DNA of 40,778 bases from Oscillospiraceae bacterium (GTDB taxonomy: Bacteria > Bacillota > Clostridia > Oscillospirales > Oscillospiraceae): assembly GCA_902778665.1 (NCBI GenBank), contig CACYYN010000020.1, positions 1 to 40,778 on the forward strand. The letters are read 5' to 3'. Under the pieces are notes generated by a model. That model was not told where the DNA came from, did not search any database, and saw only the letters and a list, made by a program, of their open reading frames with translations. This document shows positions 8,358-15,425 of the stretch, one piece after another. A program made the position numbers and the translations under genes. Numbering within the stretch: position 1 is the stretch's first letter; the number at the start of each line of letters is the position of its first letter.

Positions 8358-8910
8358 TCTCTTCTCCTCCCAGTATTCTCTCCATCGTCTCGCCGAATTC
8401 TCTCTGGTATGCCTCCTCTTCCCTTCCGGTGGTCTCCCGTGACCTGGCGATCTCCTCTTCCGTCAGAATACGGGAGGCAAGCCACGTCAGGTGCTCCGCA
8501 GCAAGGTCCGTCTTGATGACCACCTGTTCATATTTCGGGCCGATCATCAGCAGAGGCATCGCTTCCTCTGCGCTCAGATACCCGCTTGTCAAGATGCCAA
8601 GAGTGTCAAACAATGTGTCGTTGGCAATGGGCCCGATGATCACATCTGCATCCGGCATGGAGTCCGGTTTTCCGGCACGATTTGCCGAGAGATAGCGGAA
8701 CCATTCCTCATCCCGCTCAAAGCGATGTACACGCAGTCCTTCTGTGTTTAACTCATAGGTGTTCAGGCAGGCGCTTCCGGTCTTCACCCACTTCTCGGCA
8801 AACTCTATGTTGGGCGTCATATAAAAGCCCTGTCCGAAGTCGGCATTCTTTCTTCCGTAACGGATATCCGGCCGCCGGATCTCCACCGGTCCGGTATGAT
8901 ATAACAGCAT
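8350..8910 (-). CDS. DUF3990 domain protein
   Basis: A 186-residue protein. The N-terminus (LLYHTGPVEIRRPDI, NADFGQGFYMTPN, NTYELNTEGL) matches DUF3990, a family whose H..S/T plus DFG.GFY.T pattern resembles the core of ADP-ribosyltransferase-like folds; enzymatic activity is not established. The C-terminus is helical and highly charged. I chose the ATG at 8910 because AGAGGGGGAG stands 7 nt upstream, although the frame opens 15 codons earlier. It lies between a cyclophilin and the ABC-F gene and its last 8 nt overlap the latter, so it is co-transcribed. The function is unknown. Confidence 0.8.
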   Translation of the reverse strand: MLLYHTGPVEIRRPDIRYGRKNADFGQGFYMTPNIEFAEKWVKTGSACLNTYELNTEGLRVHRFERDEEWFRYLSANRAGKPDSMPDADVIIGPIANDTLFDTLGILTSGYLSAEEAMPLLMIGPKYEQVVIKTDLAAEHLTWLASRILTEEEIARSRETTGREEEAYQREFGETMERILGGEENA

Positions 8911-8951
8911 AGCAGTTCTCCCCCTCTGTCTTATTATGCTCTCATCTATTC

Positions 8952-9479
8952 TCAAGGCAACCGATGGAGAGCAGGGATCCTGTCACCCTCATCCATTTTG
9001 AGAGTAATCGTTTCAATCACGGGCGGATCCACCGGATAGTACCAGCTTTCCTTCCCGCCGTTTTCCCTGCAGGCAATCTGATCCAGAACATCAAATCCGT
9101 ACAGCATCATGCCGAAAACGCAGTATCGTCCGTCAAGGTGCGGCAGGTCCTGATGACAGATATAAAATTGCGTCCCCGCTGTGTTCGGATCATCGTCTCT
9201 TCCAAACCCGACAGCACCGCGGATATTGTTCAGAGGATTCTCAACCCCGTTCTCCCGGAATTCTCCTCTGAGGTGAAAATCGCTGTCTGTATAGATGTTA
9301 TTATCCGGGCTTCCGGTCTGAATCACATACCCGGCCTGGCAGCGAAACCAGAGCAGACCGTCATAAAATCCCTCTTTTATACTTTCGCAAAAGCTTGCAA
9401 CAGAGTCCGGTGCATATTCCGGATAAAGTCTGATCCCGATTTCTCCGATATCTCTTGTTTTGATTATTGCTTTAATCAA
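8952..9479 (-). CDS. Cyclophilin-type peptidyl-prolyl cis-trans isomerase
   Basis: A 175-residue single-domain cyclophilin that catalyses cis-trans isomerisation of prolyl bonds, probably cytoplasmic since no signal peptide or lipobox is present. The family landmarks are in order: FR.QAGYVIQTGSP (catalytic arginine and FMIQGG-like strand), GAVGFGRDDDPNTAGTQFYI and HLDGRYCVFG. The tryptophan that binds cyclosporin in eukaryotic enzymes is histidine here, as in many bacterial forms. The start is a TTG at 9479 with GGAG 8 nt upstream; the frame is closed by TAA at 9504-9506, so no upstream ATG is possible. Confidence 0.88.
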   Translation of the reverse strand: MIKAIIKTRDIGEIGIRLYPEYAPDSVASFCESIKEGFYDGLLWFRCQAGYVIQTGSPDNNIYTDSDFHLRGEFRENGVENPLNNIRGAVGFGRDDDPNTAGTQFYICHQDLPHLDGRYCVFGMMLYGFDVLDQIACRENGGKESWYYPVDPPVIETITLKMDEGDRIPALHRLP

Positions 9480-9613
9480 ATTGTATTCTCCTGATCTAAA
9501 TTCTTATACTGACCTTGCTTATCATGAAAACTCATTTCATTATCACCAGAAAGAAGATACTCCTCGTAGCCTTTACTTGTTAATTCTCCTGTAATACTGT
9601 TCAAGCTTCTCAT
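9476..9613 (-). CDS. Small ORF or gene remnant between ATPase and cyclophilin
   Basis: A 45-codon frame whose ATG overlaps the ATPase stop (ATGA) and whose TGA overlaps the TTG start of the cyclophilin gene. The peptide (MRSLNSITGELTSKGYEEYL...) is polar and protein-like, with no recognisable domain. In the neighbouring frame the first bases read EKLEQYYRR, so this could equally be a frameshifted 3' remnant of a lost gene. No Shine-Dalgarno is seen; expression would rely on coupling. Confidence 0.25.
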   Translation of the reverse strand: MRSLNSITGELTSKGYEEYLLSGDNEMSFHDKQGQYKNLDQENTI

Positions 9614-10923
9614 TCGATGCTGTTTTCATCCAACAGGAACGGGATGATGCCCACATACTGGATACCGTTGTCATCCATGTGCGGCTTTGCGCTGCCGGAG
9701 GTGACGACGATTTTTTTGAAGAAATCCCCGCTCTTTAATAGCGGCAGGATCTCTTGGCGGCGTTTTTCTTTGTCGTTGATCTGGAAGGCGGACTGGATAT
9801 ACACCTTCTTCGTGCCTAAGTTCACCACAAAGTCGATCTCATGCTGCTTTTCGGTTTTCTTCCCGTCCTTAGTCTCGGCATATCGCACCGTGCCCACATC
9901 CACGGCATAACCGCGGCGGATCAACTCATTATAGAGGATGTTTTCCATCAGGTGTGTCTCCTCGATCTGACGAAAGCCCAGCCGCGCATTGCGCAGGCCG
10001 ACATCCGTAGCATAGTACTTGACGGGAGAATCCAGATAGGCCTTGCCTTTGACGTCGTAGCGGCGTGCCTTCTCGAAGATGAAAGCGTCCTCCAGTGCGT
10101 CCAGATACTTTTTCACGGTCTTGTCCGTTGTTCCGGCGTGGTTGACCGAGTTGAGCGTGTTGGCTAGCTTTGAGGGATTGGTCAGGGAGCCGACCGCCGA
10201 GGCTACCACGTCGATCAGACTTTCCAGATAGCCGTCCTCCACTCCGTAGCGCTCCACCACGTCAGCCACATAAACCTTTTCAAACAGGCCGGACATATAC
10301 CGCGCACGCTCGGCTTCGTCCTTTTCCAGTACCGCCAGCGGCATTCCGCCCCAGATCACATACTCCGCCCAGGCGTCGGCTTTTTCCAGCCCAGACATAG
10401 CGTAATACTCCGCAAAGCTCAGCGGAAACATTCGCAGCTCCGTGCCGCGATCCCGGAAATTGGTGGCAATGTCTTTGGACAGCATTCGCGAATTGGAGCC
10501 GGTCACATAGATATCCAGGTTGGGTCGCATCATCAGGTCGTTGAGAACGTCGTAGAAGCTGATATAGGCGAGCTCGCGATCCTCCGGCGCGATCCTGCTC
10601 TCGACCACGCCCTCACGCCGTACCTTATAGGATAGTTGGATCTCATCGATAAAGAGATAAGTTGGCGCTTCATCTGTCAGACGCTCCAGCACCCAGGCGT
10701 AAAGGCAGTTCGGGTCGCGCAGATCGGCGTACTCCCTGCGATCCAGCGCGATCTCCAGAATGTGATTTGCGGGTACGCCCTCAGCCAGCAGACGATCTTT
10801 GAACAGATGGCTGAGCAGATAGCTCTTCCCACAGCGGCGGATGCCCGTGATGATCTTGACCTTGCCGTTCCCGCGTTTGGACAGTAGGCGGTCGACATAC
10901 AGTTCGCGTTTGATTTCTGGCAT
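9610..10923 (-). CDS. AAA ATPase with DUF4143 domain
   Basis: A 437-residue ATP-binding protein of the widespread AAA_14/DUF4143 family. The N-terminal P-loop is GIRRCGKSYLL, followed by Walker B YLFIDEIQ, the sensor-like VTGSNSRML and the DIYVTGSNS stretch. The DUF4143 half ends with a nuclease-fold-like EIDFVVN...KKVYIQSA strand pair. Family members occur in many copies in gut bacteria; their role is unknown. I chose the ATG at 10923 because GGAGG sits 8 nt upstream; the open frame runs 43 codons further, but that part would lie across the promoter and palindromes. Confidence 0.88.
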   Translation of the reverse strand: MPEIKRELYVDRLLSKRGNGKVKIITGIRRCGKSYLLSHLFKDRLLAEGVPANHILEIALDRREYADLRDPNCLYAWVLERLTDEAPTYLFIDEIQLSYKVRREGVVESRIAPEDRELAYISFYDVLNDLMMRPNLDIYVTGSNSRMLSKDIATNFRDRGTELRMFPLSFAEYYAMSGLEKADAWAEYVIWGGMPLAVLEKDEAERARYMSGLFEKVYVADVVERYGVEDGYLESLIDVVASAVGSLTNPSKLANTLNSVNHAGTTDKTVKKYLDALEDAFIFEKARRYDVKGKAYLDSPVKYYATDVGLRNARLGFRQIEETHLMENILYNELIRRGYAVDVGTVRYAETKDGKKTEKQHEIDFVVNLGTKKVYIQSAFQINDKEKRRQEILPLLKSGDFFKKIVVTSGSAKPHMDDNGIQYVGIIPFLLDENSIE

Positions 10924-10935
10924 ATCATTTCCCTC

Positions 10936-10964
10936 CGAATTTTCTCGACTATCTCGTAAATTCG
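10936..10964. promoter_or_regulatory. Downstream operator-like palindrome of the ATPase gene
   Basis: The left arm CGAATTTTCTCGA faces the right arm TCGTAAATTCG around a 5-nt centre, between the -10 box and the ATPase start. It shares the core TTTTCTCGA with the palindrome upstream of the -35 box, and the pair would suit a dimeric repressor binding both sides of the promoter. Confidence 0.5.
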
Positions 10965-10978
10965 TTTTTGATGCCTGT

Positions 10979-11006
10979 AGTATATCACAGATCTGGCGAA
11001 AAACAA
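10979..11006 (-). promoter_or_regulatory. Promoter of the DUF4143 ATPase cluster
   Basis: On the minus strand TTGTTT (11001-11006) and TATACT (10979-10984) with a 16-bp spacer, 56 bp ahead of the ATG. It is bracketed by two related palindromes. Confidence 0.7.
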
Positions 11007-11011
11007 GCCGA

Positions 11012-11034
11012 ATTTTCCCGAGAGTCGAGAAAAT
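11012..11034. promoter_or_regulatory. Upstream operator-like palindrome of the ATPase gene
   Basis: Arms ATTTTCCCGA (11012-11021) and TCGAGAAAAT (11025-11034) match in 9 of 10 pairs around a 3-nt centre. It sits just upstream of the -35 box and ends 9 bp before the 5' end of the intron fragment. Confidence 0.55.
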
Positions 11035-11043
11035 CCGGTGTAT

Positions 11044-11320
11044 GTGCGCCAAACGAGCGTACGTTCTAAAGGGTGAAAGTACCGAGACCGCCCGGCAGCG
11101 GGAAGGTCATAGCCAAAGCCAAGGGTGTCTGTCGTAAGGCGGAATCTGAAGGAAGGCGGCGGCAAAGCTCTTGCCCGACGAACAGAAATCATGTCAGGCC
11201 GCAAGCGAGGATAAGACTGCATAGCAAGCCAAAGCCCCAAAGTCGCACGGAATCGTTTGCGGTAGACATGGCGGGTATAAGAGTGAAAGAATGTGTGAGT
11301 ACCCGGGGAGATCTCACAGT
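11044..11320 (+). mobile_element. Group II intron, 5' fragment only
   Basis: The stretch starts with the canonical 5' splice sequence GUGCG (11044-11048) and continues with strings typical of domain I of LtrA-type bacterial group II introns: GGGTGAAAGTACCGAGACC, GGTCATAGCCAAAGCCAAGG, GGCGGAATCTGAAGGAAGG, CCCGACGAACAGAAATCATG and, near the end, GAGTACCCGGGGAGATCT, which normally precedes the maturase gene. No reverse transcriptase/maturase frame, no domain V (GAGCCGTATGC-like) and no 3' end follow. The element is therefore a truncated relic that cannot splice by itself. The right boundary is approximate. Confidence 0.75.
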
Positions 11321-11328
11321 TGTCTGTG

Positions 11329-11376
11329 TTGCACCAAACGGTGTCCAGAGAAGAGTATTTGCACCAAAAGGTGTCC
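11329..11376 (+). repeat. Two-copy 18-bp repeat with 30-bp period
   Basis: TTGCACCAAACGGTGTCC (11329-11346) and a 17/18 identical copy (11359-11376) lie 30 bp apart, and each contains an inner palindrome CACC-N4-GGTG. The arrangement resembles the multiple transposase-binding repeats at the ends of IS21-type elements, but no transposase is present. It links the intron fragment to the leucine-rich-repeat fragment. Confidence 0.55.
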
Positions 11377-11393
11377 GAATATGTTGCCTCGTT

Positions 11394-12050
11394 TTATTCC
11401 TCCTTCGCGAAGGGGATCTTGTTCTCCTTTGCGAATTGCTCGGCGTAGGACCCGGCTGGAGCGTGGATGGTGAGTTTGGGAGAGTCCTCAAAGCGATCAT
11501 TCATTCTCCTTACGCTTGCCGGGAGGTAAAGATGCTCCAGATTGATGCAGCCATGGAAAGCCAAATCTATCGTTTCAACGCCGTCTGGGACCGTGAATTC
11601 TGTCAGCTTATTGCAATTATCAAAGGAGCCGAAACCAATCGTATTCTTGTGATATGGTTTACCTTTTTCAGCCCCATGTAAATATGAAATGCTGAAAATA
11701 TAATATGCTCCGATATTATTCACATTGGGAGGGAATAAAATTCTTTCCAGCGACGTGCACCTTTCAAAGGCTCCATACATCCCTATACTCGTAACGGTTT
11801 CCGGGATCGTCAGCTCTGATAGGCTACGGCAATCGTTAAAAGCATATTCATCGATTTCTTCCAGCCCATAAGGAAGGGAGACTTTCGACAGGCTCTTGCA
11901 GCCCTCAAACGCACAAAAACCAATGCGCTTCACTCCTTCCGGGATAGTGACAGCTTTAAGGCTTTCACAATACTTGAACGCCTCTTTTGGGATCTCTCTC
12001 AGCTTTAGTCTGGGCCTTAGCCACTGCCTTCGTGCCGAAGGTTTTAGCAT
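11394..12050 (-). CDS. BspA-type leucine-rich repeat (LRR_5) protein, probably 5'-truncated
   Basis: About 218 residues made of LRR_5 units of the form LTIPETVTSIGxxAFxxCxSL: five or so can be seen (for example KAVTIPEGVKRIGFCAF, SKVSLPYGLEEIDEYAF, SELTIPETVTSIG, TEFTVPDGVETID, EHLYLPASVRRM). Such proteins are usually secreted or surface-bound, but here there is no signal peptide, no cell-wall anchor and no Shine-Dalgarno. The earliest in-frame start, a GTG at 12062, lies within the terminator of the ribosomal operon; the ATG at 12050 is the next. I infer that the repeats are the 3' remnant of a larger gene whose front was lost, next to mobile-element debris. Confidence 0.6.
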   Translation of the reverse strand: MLKPSARRQWLRPRLKLREIPKEAFKYCESLKAVTIPEGVKRIGFCAFEGCKSLSKVSLPYGLEEIDEYAFNDCRSLSELTIPETVTSIGMYGAFERCTSLERILFPPNVNNIGAYYIFSISYLHGAEKGKPYHKNTIGFGSFDNCNKLTEFTVPDGVETIDLAFHGCINLEHLYLPASVRRMNDRFEDSPKLTIHAPAGSYAEQFAKENKIPFAKEE

Positions 12051-12053
12051 ATT

Positions 12054-12096
12054 AAAAACCACCGAAGCCGCTTTTTACTCGGCTTCGGTGGTTTTT
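12054..12096 (-). terminator. Terminator of the ribosomal protein operon (bidirectional)
   Basis: A perfect 17-bp stem (12054-12070 with 12080-12096; core ACCACCGAAGCCG) with a 9-nt loop and T-runs on both strands, 11 nt after the rplQ stop. Confidence 0.95.
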
Positions 12097-12107
12097 CTTT
12101 AAACTGA

Positions 12108-12449
12108 TTATACCAGTTCGATCACTGCGACTTCAGCAGCATCCCCACGGCGAGCGCCGACACGGGTGATGCGGGTGTAGCCGCCGTTACGCTCTGCATA
12201 CTTGGGTGCCAGCTCGTCAAAGACTTTCTTTGCAACGTCTTCACGGGTAATGAACTCAAGTGCCTGGCGATATGCAGCCAGTCCCTTGTCTTTGCCAAGG
12301 GTTATCATTTTCTCGGCCAAAGGAGCGATTTCCTTTGCACGGGTCACGGTGGTTTCCATTCTGCCTTTATCCAGGAAATCCGTTACCTGCTGGCGAAGCA
12401 TCGCTTTCCGCTGTGCGGTTGTCTTGCCGAGCTTTCTTGTTCCGGGCAT
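12108..12449 (-). CDS. rplQ: 50S ribosomal protein L17
   Basis: 113 residues, the usual length for bL17. It has the family start [20 protein letters not shown] and the conserved end [20 protein letters not shown]17 sits near the exit tunnel in 23S domains III/VI. It is the last gene of the operon, 17 nt after rpoA and just before the terminator, as in nearly all Firmicutes. Confidence 0.98.
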   Translation of the reverse strand: MPGTRKLGKTTAQRKAMLRQQVTDFLDKGRMETTVTRAKEIAPLAEKMITLGKDKGLAAYRQALEFITREDVAKKVFDELAPKYAERNGGYTRITRVGARRGDAAEVAVIELV

Positions 12450-12466
12450 AATTGCATTTCCTCCTG

Positions 12467-13435
12467 TTACTGATTTTCCTCATTGGCCAGGGACAAGTTC
12501 ATCGCCTGAAGCTTCAGTTTCACTTCTTCGAGGGACTTGCGGCCGAGGTTACGGACCTTGATCATCTCATCCTCTGTCTTGGAGACAAGGTCTGCTACGG
12601 TATTGATATTTGCGCGTTTGAGGCAGTTGAAGCTTCTTACGGAGAGATCGAGCTCTTCAATGGTCATGTTGAGCATCGTGTCCGGTTCTTCTTCCTGCTT
12701 CTTCACCACGGTGGAAACCTCGGTTTCCGCTGTCTCGGAGAGATCGGTGAAGATTTTGAAGTGATCACGAAGGATCCTTGCCCCGTAGGAAAGGGCTTCT
12801 TTTGCTGAGATTGTCTTGTCCGTCCACACTTCCAGAGTGAGTTTATCAAAGTCTGTCTGATTGCCTACACGGGTGTTTTCCACCGTATAGTTTACTTTCA
12901 GAACAGGAGTGTAGATAGAGTCTACCGGGATTGTCCCGATGGGCATGGCGGAATTCTTGTTTCTGTCCGCAGAGACGTAGCCTCTGCCCTGGTCAAACAC
13001 AAGTTCCATGCTCAGTGCACCGTCTGGACCCAGTGTTGCAATCGGCTGATCCGGATTGATAATTTCAACTTCCGCATCCGCCTTGATATCTCCTGCCGTT
13101 ACCACGCCTTCGCCGGAAGCTTCCAGATAGAGCGTCTTCGGTCCTTCGCAGTAAAGCTTGGCGATGATGCTCTTTACGTTCAGAACGATTTCTGTAACGT
13201 CTTCCTTCACACCGGGAATCGTTGAAAATTCGTGCTGGACCCCTGCTATCTTAATGCTCGTAGCAGCATAGCCGGGCAGTGAGGAGAGAAGCACTCTGCG
13301 CAGAGAATTGCCGAGAGTCGTTCCGTAACCCCGTTCCAGAGGCTCTACAACGAACTTCCCGTACGAATTGTCAGCCAGCGGATCAAAGCATTCGACATGC
13401 GGCATATCGAAACTGATTTTGTTGGTTTCGACCAT
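12467..13435 (-). CDS. rpoA: DNA-directed RNA polymerase subunit alpha
   Basis: 322 residues. The N-terminal domain, which dimerises and nucleates polymerase assembly, contains [25 protein letters not shown]; the C-terminal domain, which contacts UP elements and activators, contains [20 protein letters not shown] and [17 protein letters not shown]. The two are joined by an acidic linker around residues 235-250. AGGAGGG precedes the ATG at a long spacing (about 12 nt). Confidence 0.98.
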   Translation of the reverse strand: MVETNKISFDMPHVECFDPLADNSYGKFVVEPLERGYGTTLGNSLRRVLLSSLPGYAATSIKIAGVQHEFSTIPGVKEDVTEIVLNVKSIIAKLYCEGPKTLYLEASGEGVVTAGDIKADAEVEIINPDQPIATLGPDGALSMELVFDQGRGYVSADRNKNSAMPIGTIPVDSIYTPVLKVNYTVENTRVGNQTDFDKLTLEVWTDKTISAKEALSYGARILRDHFKIFTDLSETAETEVSTVVKKQEEEPDTMLNMTIEELDLSVRSFNCLKRANINTVADLVSKTEDEMIKVRNLGRKSLEEVKLKLQAMNLSLANEENQ

Positions 13436-13515
13436 TACTGTATTTTACCCTCCTTATAATTTTGCGCACCGATTGTGCGTGCTGTGGATCAATGTTTCCG
13501 GTTTGAGGGTGAAGA

Positions 13516-14115
13516 TTACTTGGAGTACAACTCGACGATGAGGTGCTCTTCGATCGGCAGGTCGACGTCGTCTCTCTGCGGTGCAGCAATCACCTTTGCA
13601 ATGTTGTTGGTCTTGTCATACTCAAGCCATTTCGGTGCCGTACGGAAGGAATTTGCTTCAATGTTCGCTTTGATTTTTTCAATGCTGCGGCTGCTCTCCT
13701 TGAGAGCAATCACCATGCCGGGCTTTACCTGGTAGCTGGGGATGTTGACCTTGCGGCCGTTCACGGTGATGTGGCCGTGGTTCACCAGCTGGCGTGCTTC
13801 ACGACGGGTGGATGCGTAGCCAAGGCGATAGACAACATTGTCAAGGCGGCTTTCGCAGAGGATCAGCAGATTCTCACCGGTCTTGCCGGCCATCTTGGAG
13901 GCCTTCTCATAGTAGCCGCGGAACTGCTTTTCAAGAATGCCGTACACAAACTTGACCTTCTGCTTCTCGTTCAGCTGTGTGGCATACTCGGATTTCTTTT
14001 TTCTGGTCTGTGCGCCGGGATTGCGCGTGGTCTCTTTGGTAAAATAGCCCATTGTTGCCGGGGAAATTCCCAGAGCTTTGCATCTCTTGGCAACCGGCTG
14101 TGTATTCTTAGCCAT
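13516..14115 (-). CDS. rpsD: 30S ribosomal protein S4
   Basis: 199 residues, a primary 16S rRNA-binding protein at the 5' domain and mRNA entry site. It carries the S4 RNA-binding domain (RLDNVVYRLGYASTRREARQLVNHGHITVNG). The N-terminal part has a single cysteine and no CxxC pair, so it is the zinc-free (C-minus) form. It follows the usual alpha-operon order between rpsK and rpoA. Confidence 0.97.
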   Translation of the reverse strand: MAKNTQPVAKRCKALGISPATMGYFTKETTRNPGAQTRKKKSEYATQLNEKQKVKFVYGILEKQFRGYYEKASKMAGKTGENLLILCESRLDNVVYRLGYASTRREARQLVNHGHITVNGRKVNIPSYQVKPGMVIALKESSRSIEKIKANIEANSFRTAPKWLEYDKTNNIAKVIAAPQRDDVDLPIEEHLIVELYSK

Positions 14116-14139
14116 AAATCATTATCCTCCTTGCCAAAA

Positions 14140-14541
14140 TCAGACGCGACGTCTTTTCGGAGGACGGCAGCCATTGTGTGCAATGGGTGTGCAATCCTTG
14201 ATCATCGTCACTTCGAGGCCTGCGGTCTGCAGAGCACGGATAGCAGCCTCACGGCCGGAACCCGGTCCCTTCACAAACACTTCAACGCTCTTCAGGCCAT
14301 GCTCCATTGCTGCACGTGCAGCAGTTTCTGCAGCTTCAGATGCTGCGAACGGAGTGGATTTCTTGCTTCCGCGGAAGCCGAGGCCACCTGCGGACGCCCA
14401 GGAAATTGCATTACCCTGTGTATCAGTGACTGTAACCATGGTGTTGTTGAAGGAAGAGCTGATATGAACCTGGCCCTTTTCAATGTTCTTGCGTTCTCTT
14501 CTGCGTGTTCTGACTTTTTTCTTTGCGTTATTTGCTGCCAT
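14140..14541 (-). CDS. rpsK: 30S ribosomal protein S11
   Basis: 133 residues with [41 protein letters not shown] and the C-terminal [19 protein letters not shown]11 lines the platform and mRNA exit region. AGGAGGG is 10 nt before the ATG. Confidence 0.98.
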   Translation of the reverse strand: MAANNAKKKVRTRRRERKNIEKGQVHISSSFNNTMVTVTDTQGNAISWASAGGLGFRGSKKSTPFAASEAAETAARAAMEHGLKSVEVFVKGPGSGREAAIRALQTAGLEVTMIKDCTPIAHNGCRPPKRRRV

Positions 14542-14557
14542 ACTTCATATCCCTCCT

Positions 14558-14926
14558 TTACTTCTTCTTGTTTGCAATCGTGCGTTTCGGGCCCTTGCGG
14601 GTACGAGCGTTCGTCTTGCTTCTCTGTCCGCGAACGGGAAGTCCGCGGCGATGTCTCATTCCGCGATAGCAGCCGATTTCGGTCAGGCGCTTGATGTCAA
14701 GTGCTGTCTGGCGGCGCAGGTCACCTTCCACGATGTAACCGTGGTCAATGCATTCACGGAGCCTGTTTTCTTCTTCTTCGGTCAGATCTTTTACTCTGGT
14801 ATCGGGGTTAATCCCGGTCTTCTCCAGGATTTTGAGTGCGCTGGTTCTGCCGATACCGTAGACATAGGTGAGACCGATCTCAATTCTCTTGTCCTTGGGC
14901 AGGTCAACGCCGGCTATACGTGCCAT
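14558..14926 (-). CDS. rpsM: 30S ribosomal protein S13
   Basis: 122 residues: [26 protein letters not shown], then [26 protein letters not shown], the tail reaching the P-site tRNA. It is preceded by an unusually long 120-nt spacer after rpmJ and has a modest AGGAAG Shine-Dalgarno. Confidence 0.98.
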   Translation of the reverse strand: MARIAGVDLPKDKRIEIGLTYVYGIGRTSALKILEKTGINPDTRVKDLTEEEENRLRECIDHGYIVEGDLRRQTALDIKRLTEIGCYRGMRHRRGLPVRGQRSKTNARTRKGPKRTIANKKK

Positions 14927-15046
14927 ACTTTCTTATCTTCCTTTCGATAATGTTTCCCGTTTCGGTCTCCGGGGCTTATTCCCGCCGGAGGGAGCCCTAC
15001 GGATCCATACGGGGTTTTTAATAATGTGGGACAGGAGCTAAAATGT
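14927..15046 (-). promoter_or_regulatory. Structured rpmJ-rpsM spacer
   Basis: This gap in a tightly packed operon can form a GC-rich hairpin on the minus strand (CTCCGG...CCGGAG arms with an inner GGG/CCC around AATAAG; about 14971-14995) shortly before rpsM. It might be a processing or protein-binding site; no clear T-run follows, so it is not an obvious terminator. Confidence 0.35.
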
Positions 15047-15160
15047 TCAGCCCTGACGCTGTTTATGCTTGGGGTTCTCGCAGATGACCATCACTTTGCC
15101 TTTCCGCTTGATGATCTTGCATTTTTCGCACATGGGTTTTACGGAAGGTCTTACTTTCAT
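15047..15160 (-). CDS. rpmJ: 50S ribosomal protein L36
   Basis: A 37-residue protein with sequence features [19 protein letters not shown] and ending [12 protein letters not shown]. Cys11, Cys14, Cys27 and His32 form the zinc site of the C-plus form of L36. It lies between infA and rpsM, its standard place. An RBS with GAGG precedes the ATG. Confidence 0.97.
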   Translation of the reverse strand: MKVRPSVKPMCEKCKIIKRKGKVMVICENPKHKQRQG

Positions 15161-15178
15161 TTCTGGTACCTCCTATTG

Positions 15179-15397
15179 TTACTTGCTTCTCCAGACAATG
15201 CGGCCGCGGGAGATATCATAGGGTGACATCTGAACCGTAACTTTATCGCCCGGCAGAATACGAATGAAATTCATCCGGAGTTTTCCGGAAATATGCGCCA
15301 AAATAATGTGACCGTTGCCGATATCCACCTGGAACATGGTATTGGGAAGTGACTCTACCACAGTACCTTCCAACTCGATTACATCGTCTTTAGACAA
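15179..15397 (-). CDS. infA: Translation initiation factor IF-1
   Basis: 72 residues, one S1/OB-fold domain: [54 protein letters not shown]-1 occupies the A site during 30S initiation. The gene starts with TTG (15395-15397) behind a good GGAGG at 9 nt, and no in-frame ATG is available; a rare start codon in an initiation-factor gene is notable. Confidence 0.97.
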   Translation of the reverse strand: MSKDDVIELEGTVVESLPNTMFQVDIGNGHIILAHISGKLRMNFIRILPGDKVTVQMSPYDISRGRIVWRSK

Positions 15398-15425
15398 AAT
15401 ATTATTCCTCCATCAGTTCAGAAGC

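Noticed and set aside
11329-11376. CRISPR-like repeat-spacer pattern
   Set aside because: Only two short copies with a 12-bp gap and no cas genes.
11044-11393. A complete, mobile group II intron
   Set aside because: No reverse transcriptase/maturase frame and no domain V or VI sequence can be found.
11189-11500. A 103-codon minus-strand frame with a repeated TPFGA motif
   Set aside because: It lies on the complement of the intron fragment and the 18-bp repeats; the repeat in the peptide is only the DNA repeat, and it overlaps the LRR frame.
13543-14694. A 383-codon plus-strand open frame
   Set aside because: Antisense to rpsD, rpsK and rpsM, which are unmistakable.
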